A stretch of 64,000 bases of DNA, taken from assembly GCF_021044685.1 (NCBI RefSeq), contig NZ_CP088014.1, forward strand, positions 930,001 through 994,000. The letters are read 5' to 3'. The stretch is from Bradyrhizobium daqingense. Lineage in GTDB: Bacteria > Pseudomonadota > Alphaproteobacteria > Rhizobiales > Xanthobacteraceae. The notes beneath the pieces are model-generated. The model was not told the origin of the DNA, ran no database searches, and worked only from the letters and a program-made list of their open reading frames with translations. Below, in pieces: positions 57,341 through 64,000 of the stretch; within the stretch, counting starts at the first letter, position 1, and every line of letters starts with the position of its first letter. The translations under genes were made by a program, and so were the position numbers.

Positions 57341-58642
57341 CTATTGCAGCGCTTCGCCGTGCTGCGAAATATCCAGCCCCTCCAGCTCGTGCTCACGCGA
57401 TACGCGTAAGGGCACGAACAGGCCGACCAGCTTGAGCAGGATGAAGCTCACCCCTGCGGCCCAGACGAAGGTGACGGCGACCCCGTAGAGCTGGATCAGC
57501 AGCTGCTGCGGATGGCCCTCGATCAGGCCGGCGGTGCCGCCGATGGCGCTGGTTGCAAACACGCCGGCGAGCAGGGTGCCGGTGAGGCCGCCGACGCCAT
57601 GGACGCCGAACACGTCGAGGGAGTCGTCATAGTTGAAGCGGTGCTTCAGCCAGGTGCAGGCCCAATAGCAGACGGCACCGGCGATGATGCCGATGACGAT
57701 GCCGTGCCAGGGCGCGACGAATCCGGAGGCCGGCGTGATGGTGCCGAGGCCGGCGACCGCGCCGGAGATCATGCCGAGCACCGAGGGCTTGCGCCGCGTC
57801 GACCATTCGATCGCGCCCCAGGTCAGCGCGCCCGCGCAGGCGGCGAGATGGGTCGCGATGATCGCCATCACCGCGCGCGAATTGGCCGCGCCGGCCGAGC
57901 CGCCGTTGAAGCCGAACCAGCCGACCCACAACAGACCGGTGCCCATTACCGCGAGCGACAGATCGAACGGCGAGAGATTTTCGCTGCCATAGCCATGACG
58001 GCGCCCCATCACCTTGGCTGCGACGAGGCCGGCGGTGCCGGCCGACAGATGCACCACGAGTCCGCCCGCGAAGTCGAGTACGCCCATGCCGGCGAGGAAG
58101 CCGCCGCCCCATACCCAATGCGCCAGCGGAATGTAGACGAAGATGAACCAGCCGACGGAGAACAGGAGGTAGGCGGAAAACCGCATGCGGTCGGCGACCG
58201 CGCCCGCGACCAGCGCCACGGTGATGATCGCAAACGTCATCTGGTACAGCATGAACAGCGCTTCGGGGATCGTCTTCGCCGCCGGGTTGACGCTGTCCAT
58301 GGTCATGCCCGCCAGGAACCAGCGGTCGAGCGTGCCGATCCAGGGGCCGTCGCCGACGAAGCACAGCGAATAGCCGAACGCGACCCAGAGGATCGAGATC
58401 AGCGTCACCGCGGCGAGACTCTGCGCCATGGTCGCCAACACGTTCTTCTTGCGCACCATGCCGGAGTAGAACAGCGCAAGTCCCGGGATCGTCATCATCA
58501 GCACCAGCGCGGTGGCGACGATCATCCAGGCGGTATCGGCGGTGTTGATCTCGGAGCCTGCGGCGTGCGCCGGCGCAGCAATGAGCGACGCAAATCCGAT
58601 CGGCGCAGCCATGGCAGCTGCGCGGCGCAAACATCCCGCCAT
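57341..58642 (-). CDS. amtB: ammonium transporter AmtB (copy 2)
   Basis: The 433-residue protein starts MAGCLRRAAAMAAPIGFASLIAAPAHA, a signal-like segment, and carries the Amt core: IPGLALFYSGMVRKKNV, DFAGGLVVHLSAGTAGLVAAKVMG and DDSLDVFGVHGVGGLTGTLLAGV with both pore His residues. It differs from copy 1 by many substitutions and is the second of two tandem glnK-amtB pairs on one strand. Confidence 0.94.
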   Translation of the reverse strand: MAGCLRRAAAMAAPIGFASLIAAPAHAAGSEINTADTAWMIVATALVLMMTIPGLALFYSGMVRKKNVLATMAQSLAAVTLISILWVAFGYSLCFVGDGPWIGTLDRWFLAGMTMDSVNPAAKTIPEALFMLYQMTFAIITVALVAGAVADRMRFSAYLLFSVGWFIFVYIPLAHWVWGGGFLAGMGVLDFAGGLVVHLSAGTAGLVAAKVMGRRHGYGSENLSPFDLSLAVMGTGLLWVGWFGFNGGSAGAANSRAVMAIIATHLAACAGALTWGAIEWSTRRKPSVLGMISGAVAGLGTITPASGFVAPWHGIVIGIIAGAVCYWACTWLKHRFNYDDSLDVFGVHGVGGLTGTLLAGVFATSAIGGTAGLIEGHPQQLLIQLYGVAVTFVWAAGVSFILLKLVGLFVPLRVSREHELEGLDISQHGEALQ

Positions 58643-58714
58643 GTCGTTTCCCCCAGCGTAGAAATTACGTCGCACGCTGTGGCGTCGTTGCCCGGTGCGA
58701 TCGAAGAAAGTTTT

Positions 58715-59104
<390 letters not shown>

Positions 59105-59186
59105 TCAATCTGGCATCATTCCGGGCAAATGGCACAAAAAACTTGCAGATTGAAGCGGAAAAACGTTTGGCCAAGGGAGGCCATGT

Positions 59187-59217
59187 GAACAGCCGCCTCT
59201 GTACAGGGCAGCTGTTC
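59187..59217. repeat. inverted repeat upstream of glnK copy 2
   Basis: GAACAGC (59187-59193) and GCTGTTC (59211-59217) are perfect arms around a 17-base loop, between glnK copy 2 and the rightward GYF_2 gene. It could be an operator or hairpin; no function is known. Confidence 0.4.
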
Positions 59218-59299
59218 ATCCTTCACAATGCATTTTTGGCATGGATGCGGTGAACCCAGGCATCCCGGCCGGTACATAAGTATGTTGAGGGGGCGCTAC

Positions 59300-60208
59300 A
59301 TGGCGAGTTGGTTCTACGCATCCGAGGGCAAGCAGCAGGGGCCCTTTCCGGAGGGACAATTTCGCGATCTCGTCGCCCAAGGCGTCGTGCGTCCGGATAC
59401 CCTGGTCTGGACCGAGGGCATGGCCGGCTGGCAAAAGGCCGCCGAAATCCCCGGTCTGATCGGCGGCGGCGCGCCGCCGAAGGTCCCGCCGGGCAGCCCG
59501 CCGATGACGGGCGGAAGCAGCTACGGCGGTGCCGGCGGCTACGCTGCGGCCACTAGCGGCGGATCGCTCTCGGTCGATTTCGGCATACTCGAGTTCACCT
59601 GGCGCACGCTCGTCCTCATCATCGGCTCGTGCTTCATCATCCCGGTGCCGTGGCTGTTCGTCTGGTACACGAAATGGATCGTGCCCTGCGTCAAGGTCCC
59701 CGGGCGCCCCAATCTCAGCTTCACCGGCAGCGCAATGACGCTGGTGCCCTGGTTTTTCGGCTTCATCGTCCTCGCGATCGCGCTCGGCTTTGTCGGCAGC
59801 GAGATCCTGAGCAATCTGCTTTTCATCGTGCAGATCGTTCTCTACTGGCTCCTGATCAAATGGATGATTGCGAACCTCGCCTCCAACGATCAGCCGCTTG
59901 GCCTGAGCTTCACGGGTTCGGTGTGGGCCTATATCGGCTGGAATCTGCTGTTCGCGATCTCGATCATCACCATCATTGGTTGGGCCTGGGTTGCCGCGGC
60001 GCAGATGCGCTGGTTCTGCCGCAACCTCGAAGGCACGCGGCGCGAGATCGTGTTCAGGGGCAGCGGCCTCGACATCCTCTGGCGCGGCATCGTGGCTGCG
60101 ATCCTGTGCACGCTCATCATCCCGATCCCGTGGGTCTATCGCTGGATCATGAACTGGTTCGCCTCGCAGACTGAGCTCGCGCCGCGAGGGTCGCAGGCGG
60201 CCATGTGA
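59300..60208 (+). CDS. GYF_2/DUF4339 membrane protein, copy 1
   Basis: The 302-residue protein begins with a GYF_2 (DUF4339) domain: WFYASEGKQQGPFPEGQFRDLVAQGVVRPDTLVWTEGMAGWQKA (about 3-47). A Gly/Pro-rich linker follows, then about five membrane helices (about 90-300) with the motifs TLVLIIGSCFIIPVPWLFVWYTKW and TIIGWAWVAAAQMRWFCRNLEGTRREIVF. ATG 59300 is chosen because a second ATG at 59282 adds only a few residues. Paralogue of the next gene. Function unknown; GYF_2 domains are thought to bind peptides. Confidence 0.87.
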   Translation: MASWFYASEGKQQGPFPEGQFRDLVAQGVVRPDTLVWTEGMAGWQKAAEIPGLIGGGAPPKVPPGSPPMTGGSSYGGAGGYAAATSGGSLSVDFGILEFTWRTLVLIIGSCFIIPVPWLFVWYTKWIVPCVKVPGRPNLSFTGSAMTLVPWFFGFIVLAIALGFVGSEILSNLLFIVQIVLYWLLIKWMIANLASNDQPLGLSFTGSVWAYIGWNLLFAISIITIIGWAWVAAAQMRWFCRNLEGTRREIVFRGSGLDILWRGIVAAILCTLIIPIPWVYRWIMNWFASQTELAPRGSQAAM

Positions 60209-60241
60209 CGGGCCGCTGACCTCGGGTCGCGAGCGAACAAG

Positions 60242-61105
60242 ATGGCGAACAGAATCTGGTTCTACGCATCCGAAGGCCAGCAGAAAGGTCCGTTTCCGGA
60301 GACGCAATTCCGCGATCTCATCGCCCAGGGCACCGTAATCGCCGATACGCTCGTCTGGGCAGAAGGGATGGCAGGCTGGCAGAAGGCCGGCGAGGTGCCA
60401 GGGCTCATATCCGGCGGCCCCGCGCCGCAGTCTCTGCTGTCCGATGGCAGCGGCTACAGCGGAGGCCCGCTATCGGTGGACCTGCCGCTATGGTCGTTCC
60501 TGGGATGGTGCATTCTGCTGGTGATCGGCAATTTGCTGGTGATCCCGGCGCCCTGGACGGCGACAGGCTACTATCGCTGGCTCTTCCCGCGCATTCACGT
60601 TCCTCAGCGGCCGAACATCACCTTCACCGGTCAGGCCGGCGACATCTGGTACGTCTTCGTCGGAATGGGACTGACGGGCTACGCGGGTTTCATTGACGAT
60701 ATCTTCCAGCTCGCGACGATACCGCTCCAGGCCGCCCTGTCCTGGATGATCGTGCGCTGGGTGATCGCCAATCTCAGCTCGAATGGTCAGCCGATTCCGA
60801 TGGCGTTCAATGGCAGCGTCTGGGCCTTCATTAGTTGGCAGCTGCTGATGTTCGTCTCCATGTTCACGATCATCGGCTGGGCCTGGGTCATGGCCGCATG
60901 GATGCGCTGGATTTGCCGAAACATCGGCGGCACACGACGCGAGATGATCTTCGTCGGCACGGGCCTTCAGTTGCTGTGGCGAACCGTGGCCTTTGGCCTC
61001 GGATGTCTGCTGATCATTCCGATCCCCTGGCTGCTGCGCTGGTACTTCGCATGGACCACGTCGCAGTTCGGCCTTGTCGAGCGCAGCGCGGCAGGACGCG
61101 CCTAA
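60242..61105 (+). CDS. GYF_2/DUF4339 membrane protein, copy 2
   Basis: The 287-residue protein has the same layout as copy 1: GYF_2 domain (IWFYASEGQQKGPFPETQFRDLIAQGTVIADTLVWAEGMAGWQKA), short linker and membrane helices with IIGWAWVMAAWMRWICRNIGGTRREMIFVG. It lies 33 bp after copy 1. The two genes arose by tandem duplication with the same order retained. Confidence 0.87.
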   Translation: MANRIWFYASEGQQKGPFPETQFRDLIAQGTVIADTLVWAEGMAGWQKAGEVPGLISGGPAPQSLLSDGSGYSGGPLSVDLPLWSFLGWCILLVIGNLLVIPAPWTATGYYRWLFPRIHVPQRPNITFTGQAGDIWYVFVGMGLTGYAGFIDDIFQLATIPLQAALSWMIVRWVIANLSSNGQPIPMAFNGSVWAFISWQLLMFVSMFTIIGWAWVMAAWMRWICRNIGGTRREMIFVGTGLQLLWRTVAFGLGCLLIIPIPWLLRWYFAWTTSQFGLVERSAAGRA

Positions 61106-61965
61106 GACCTGCGCTCGCGCACCGAGCCTTCCTGCGCGACGGAGGCGACCAGCGTGCCATCGGGCTTGAAGATCGAGCCGCGGGTCAGGCCGCGGCCGCC
61201 GCGGGCGCTCGGCGAATCCTGCGCGTAGAGCAGCCATTCGTCGGCGCGGAACGGGCGGTGAAACCACATCGCGTGGTCGAGGCTCGCCGGCATCATGCGC
61301 TTGTCGAACAGCGTGCGGCCATAGCGCGCCATGATCGCATCCAGCAGCGAAAAGTCCGAGGCGTAGGCGAGCGCGCACATGTGCAGTGCCGGATCGTCCG
61401 GCAGCGTCGCCGCAGTCTTGATCCAGACGTGAATGCGGCCGTCGTCGATCTTCTGGCCGAAATAACGGCCGAGCTCGACCGGGCGCAATTCGATCGGACG
61501 GTCGGATTCATAGTAGCGGCGGATGAACTCCGGCATCTCCTTGAACATCGGCTGTTTCGCCACCTCCTCCGCCGTGAGCTTTTCCGGCGGCGGCACGTCG
61601 GGCATCTTGTCCTGATGGTCGAACGCGCTCTCCTCCTCGGTGTGGAACGACACCATGATCGAGAAGATCGCGTTGCCGTGCTGGATCGCGGTGACCCGGC
61701 GCGTCGAATAGCTCTTGCCGTCGCGCAGGCGTTCGACCTGGTAGATGATCGGGATCTGCGGGTCGCCCGGCAGGATGAAATAGCAATGCAGCGAATGCGG
61801 CAGCCGGCCCTCGACGGTGCGGCAGGCCGCAACCATCGCCTGCCCGATCACTTGGCCGCCAAAGACCCGCTGCCAGCTCGTCTTCGGGCTGTTGCCGCGG
61901 AACAGGTTCACCTCGAGCTGCTCGAGGTCGAGGATCGAAATGAGGTCGATCAGGCTTTTGGACAT
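61102..61965 (-). CDS. tesB: acyl-CoA thioesterase II
   Basis: TesB hydrolyses acyl-CoAs. The start at 61965 (MSKSLIDLISILDLEQLEVNLFRG) gives 287 residues of a double hot-dog fold. Motifs are RVFGGQVIGQAMVAA, SLHCYFILPGDPQIPI, the catalytic Asp in ASLDHAMWFHRPF, and GRGLTRGSIFKPDGTLVASVAQEG. It overlaps the last four bases of the DUF4339 gene and is convergent with it. Confidence 0.93.
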   Translation of the reverse strand: MSKSLIDLISILDLEQLEVNLFRGNSPKTSWQRVFGGQVIGQAMVAACRTVEGRLPHSLHCYFILPGDPQIPIIYQVERLRDGKSYSTRRVTAIQHGNAIFSIMVSFHTEEESAFDHQDKMPDVPPPEKLTAEEVAKQPMFKEMPEFIRRYYESDRPIELRPVELGRYFGQKIDDGRIHVWIKTAATLPDDPALHMCALAYASDFSLLDAIMARYGRTLFDKRMMPASLDHAMWFHRPFRADEWLLYAQDSPSARGGRGLTRGSIFKPDGTLVASVAQEGSVRERRS

Positions 61966-62085
61966 GATGTTGCTTTCGCATGACGGAACGAAACCGTTCC
62001 GCCCTTGTTTCACCGCACTGTTTCGCCCACCTCAAGTCTGCTAGCAAGACTAAGAAAAGGCGAAGCGTTGGCCGGGAAGTCGAGT

Positions 62086-63306
62086 ATGTCGGTACAGGGT
62101 AGCATTGTCATCGGTGGCGGCGCGTTTGCGGGGCTGGCGCTGGCGCTCGCGCTACGCCAGGGGCTCGGACCCGAGATTCCCGTCATCGTCGCCGATCCCG
62201 CGCTCAGCACGCGTCCGAGCCGCGACCCACGCGCCACCGCGATCGTGGCCGCCTGCCGCCGCCTGTTCGAGGCGATCGGCGCCTGGGACGACGTCAGGGG
62301 CGAGGCGCAGCCGATCCTCGACATGGTCGTCACCGATTCCAGGCTGGAGGACGCCACGCGTCCGGTGTTCCTGAATTTTGCCGGCGATGTCGCCCCTGGC
62401 GAGCCCTTCGCGCATATGGTCGAGAACCGCCGCCTGATCGATGCGCTGGTCGCGCGTGCCGAAGCCGAGGGCGTCGATCTTCGCGCCACCATCGTGTCGT
62501 CCTACGATGCGCGTCCCGAAGGTATCGACGTCACGCTCGGCGATGGCAGCGTGTTGGCCGCGAGCTTGCTGGTTGCTGCCGATGGCGCGAGGTCGAAGCT
62601 GCGCGAGCGCGCCGGCATCGCTACCCATGGCTGGGAATATGACCAGTCCGGCATCGTCGTCACCGTCGGTCACGAGTGCGATCACGACGGCCGCGCCGAA
62701 GAGCATTTTCTGCCCGCGGGTCCCTTTGCGATCCTGCCGCTCTCAGGCAAGCGCTCTTCGCTGGTGTGGACCGAGCGCCGAGCTGAGGCCGCGCGCATCG
62801 TCGCGCTGAGCGAAGACGACTTTCACCGCGAGCTCGAGCAGCGCTTCGGCCTGCATCTCGGCGAGGTCAAGGCGCTCGACAAGCCGCGGGCGTTTCCGCT
62901 GTCCTATTTCGTCGCGCGCTCGTTCATCGCCGAGCGCCTGGCGTTGGTCGGCGATGCCGCCCATGTCATCCACCCCATTGCCGGCCAGGGTCTCAACATG
63001 GGGCTGAAGGATGTCGCCGCCTTGGCCGAGGTCGTCGTCGACGCCGCGCGGCTCGGCATGGATCTCGGCGGCGCCGACGTGCTCGAACGCTACCAGCGCT
63101 GGCGCCGGTTCGACACCATGGCGATGGGCGTTGCCACCAACTCGCTGAACTTCCTGTTCTCCAATGAATCGACGCTGCTGCGCACCGTGCGTGACATCGG
63201 CCTCGGTCTCGTCGATCGCGCGCCGCCGCTGAAGAACCTCTTCATCCGCCAGGCCGCTGGATTGACGGGCGAGGTGCCGCGGCTGCTGAAGGGCGAGGCG
63301 TTGTAA
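62086..63306 (+). CDS. ubiquinone-biosynthesis FAD monooxygenase (UbiH/COQ6 family)
   Basis: The 406-residue FAD-dependent hydroxylase starts MSVQGSIVIGGGAFAGLALALAL with the ADP-binding motif, has RDPRATAI and the family signature ALVGDAAHVIHPIAGQGLNMGLKDVAAL. The alphaproteobacterial members hydroxylate the ubiquinone ring (UbiH, UbiF or UbiL types); which position is not decidable here. Earlier in-frame ATG 62005 is rejected for lack of homology. Confidence 0.9.
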   Translation: MSVQGSIVIGGGAFAGLALALALRQGLGPEIPVIVADPALSTRPSRDPRATAIVAACRRLFEAIGAWDDVRGEAQPILDMVVTDSRLEDATRPVFLNFAGDVAPGEPFAHMVENRRLIDALVARAEAEGVDLRATIVSSYDARPEGIDVTLGDGSVLAASLLVAADGARSKLRERAGIATHGWEYDQSGIVVTVGHECDHDGRAEEHFLPAGPFAILPLSGKRSSLVWTERRAEAARIVALSEDDFHRELEQRFGLHLGEVKALDKPRAFPLSYFVARSFIAERLALVGDAAHVIHPIAGQGLNMGLKDVAALAEVVVDAARLGMDLGGADVLERYQRWRRFDTMAMGVATNSLNFLFSNESTLLRTVRDIGLGLVDRAPPLKNLFIRQAAGLTGEVPRLLKGEAL

Positions 63307-63309
63307 GGA

Positions 63310-63370
63310 GCGAATGGTGAGTAGCAAATAGCGAGTAGGCCTATTCGCTACTCGTCATTCCCTATTCGCC
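63310..63370. repeat. palindromic repeat with TATTCGCTACTC units
   Basis: GAGTAGCAAATAG (63319-63331) and CTATTCGCTACTC (63341-63353) are near-perfect inverted arms, and outer GCGAAT/ATTCGC words extend it. It lies between convergent genes. Confidence 0.7.
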
Positions 63371-63374
63371 ATCC

Positions 63375-63572
63375 TCAATCGATCTTGCGCGCCTCTTCCG
63401 GCAGCATGATCGGAATGCCATCGCGGATCGGATAAGCGAGCTTGGCGCTGCGCGAGATCAGCTCCTGCTTTGCGGAATCGAACTCCAGCGGGCCTTTGGT
63501 CAGCGGGCAGACCAGAATCTCCAGCAGCTTGGGATCGACGCTGGCTTCGGGACGTTCGGTAGGCGCGTTCAT
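63375..63572 (-). CDS. Trm112/UPF0434 family protein
   Basis: The 65-residue protein starts [32 protein letters not shown]. The [14 protein letters not shown] and [16 protein letters not shown] motifs are those of UPF0434/Trm112-like proteins, whose zinc site is reduced to one Cys-Pro-Leu here. It may assist methyltransferases. The adjacent UbiH-type gene is convergent. Confidence 0.88.
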   Translation of the reverse strand: MNAPTERPEASVDPKLLEILVCPLTKGPLEFDSAKQELISRSAKLAYPIRDGIPIMLPEEARKID

Positions 63573-63693
63573 TGGGGTCTCCGGCAATCGACTTGCCTCT
63601 AGCATAGAAAATCGGGGGCGCCCATCGCAGGTTCAGGCGGAGATCATCCGTAGGATCTCGTCCTCCAGGCGCTGCAGCCGCGCCGGCGCCGCC

Positions 63694-63822
63694 GTGCTGC
63701 TGCTCGCCGCGCTCTGGATGCAGACGAGCCTCGCCCGGCACTGGATCATCGTCACCCTCGCCGTCGTATTTGGCTTCGCGGGTCTCGCCAACGCCGTCGC
63801 GATTGCGGTTGCCGGCTGCTAA
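63694..63822 (+). CDS. possible small hydrophobic protein (uncertain)
   Basis: From GTG 63694 a 42-residue frame encodes LLAALWMQTSLARHW followed by IIVTLAVVFGFAGLANAVAI, one to two membrane helices, ending at TAA 63822 with high GC at third positions. It could be a small membrane protein or a remnant. The longer frame from 63442 is antisense to the Trm112 gene and not supported. No family is recognised. Confidence 0.3.
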   Translation: MLLLAALWMQTSLARHWIIVTLAVVFGFAGLANAVAIAVAGC

Positions 63823-64000
63823 CGGCCTGGAGTGTCGGCCCGTGAAGCGCAAAGTCAAAGCAGTACTTCATATGCGCACCGCCTACGGCGCGCCGAACTC
63901 TTGGCGATATTAGAACGAATCTAAAAACAGTCGCCCCCGCAGCGGATTGACTTAACCCCCGCCTTTGCTTCCTTCGGCTGCGCGTTGCGCTGAGCACACA
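63823..64000. other. right-edge intergenic region with iron-operator-like site
   Basis: No gene is visible. The stretch contains the Irr/ICE-like dyad at 63909-63925 and TTGACTT at 63947-63953, which could be a -35 element of a rightward gene starting beyond the window. Confidence 0.45.
63909..63925. promoter_or_regulatory. Irr/ICE-like iron-responsive operator
   Basis: ATTAGAACGAATCTAAA matches the iron-control-element consensus TTTAGAANNNTTCTAAA at 15 of 17 positions. In Bradyrhizobium, Irr binds ICE motifs to control haem, iron-uptake and ferritin genes. Its target probably lies to the right, outside the window. Confidence 0.5.

Noticed and set aside
59130..59147. TGGCAC...TTGCA on the plus strand as a sigma-54 promoter
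   Set aside because: Seven bases separate the halves instead of five, and it points away from glnK copy 2.
63442..63822. 126-residue frame on the plus strand at the right edge
   Set aside because: Its first half is antisense to the Trm112 gene; only the short tail is listed, as uncertain.

Overview
The window reads as high-GC alphaproteobacterial chromosome, most likely Bradyrhizobium or a close relative. The signs are RsmG/ParAB/MnmEG next to parS sites, a HemJ-Rho-MnmE order, paired GlnK-AmtB loci, many families of palindromic intergenic repeats, and a rhizobial tts box in front of a type III effector gene. This assignment rests on gene content and motifs only; no database was searched.

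Region 1 (1-4947) is accessory DNA. It holds an IS1380-family insertion sequence with both terminal inverted repeats (1-1610), a perfect match to the TtsI-binding tts box (1762-1789), and an 849-residue type III effector candidate. The effector ends in a ULP1/C48 SUMO-protease domain (His750, Asp770, Gln799, Cys805) and carries two kinds of internal repeat. After about 480 bp of non-coding DNA, an IS21-like terminus (4858-4947) abuts a comM gene that has lost its N-terminal ~200 codons. This looks like the scar where the island meets the core chromosome.

Region 2 (4948-26194) is core genome: a periplasmic small protein, a hybrid histidine kinase, a histidine phosphatase, an AI-2E-type exporter, the minus-strand block hisB-DUF2628-hisH-hisA-hisF-hisE-coaA, the hslV-GNAT-DUF2585-hslU block, a polytopic membrane protein, Smr-mltA-Tim44, secB, and dnaQ-coaE-maf.

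Region 3 (26195-37991) looks like the replication-origin neighbourhood. ppsR-maf-coaE-dnaQ run leftward and hemJ-rho-mnmE-mnmG-rsmG-parA-parB run rightward from a 455-bp gap (27035-27489). The gap contains DnaA-box-like words, an AT-rich dyad and a CtrA-like TTAA-N7-TTAC site. Four strong parS sites lie between 31146 and 33605; one contains the rsmG start codon and another lies inside the rsmG reading frame. holA, lptE and leuS follow on the minus strand.

Region 4 (40788-54989) carries two convergent diguanylate cyclases (one with, one without an RxxD inhibitory site), yggS, a hydratase-family enzyme, an L,D-transpeptidase, a CenR-like response regulator with a cNMP-binding-fold protein, xth, lolA, ftsK, an aminotransferase, and an exported metacaspase-like protein with a cysteine-rich tail.

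Region 5 (55088-64000) has two tandem glnK-amtB pairs with a strong terminator, two tandem GYF_2/DUF4339 membrane paralogues, tesB, a UbiH-type hydroxylase, a Trm112/UPF0434 protein, and near the right edge an Irr/ICE-like iron-response operator whose target gene probably lies outside the window.
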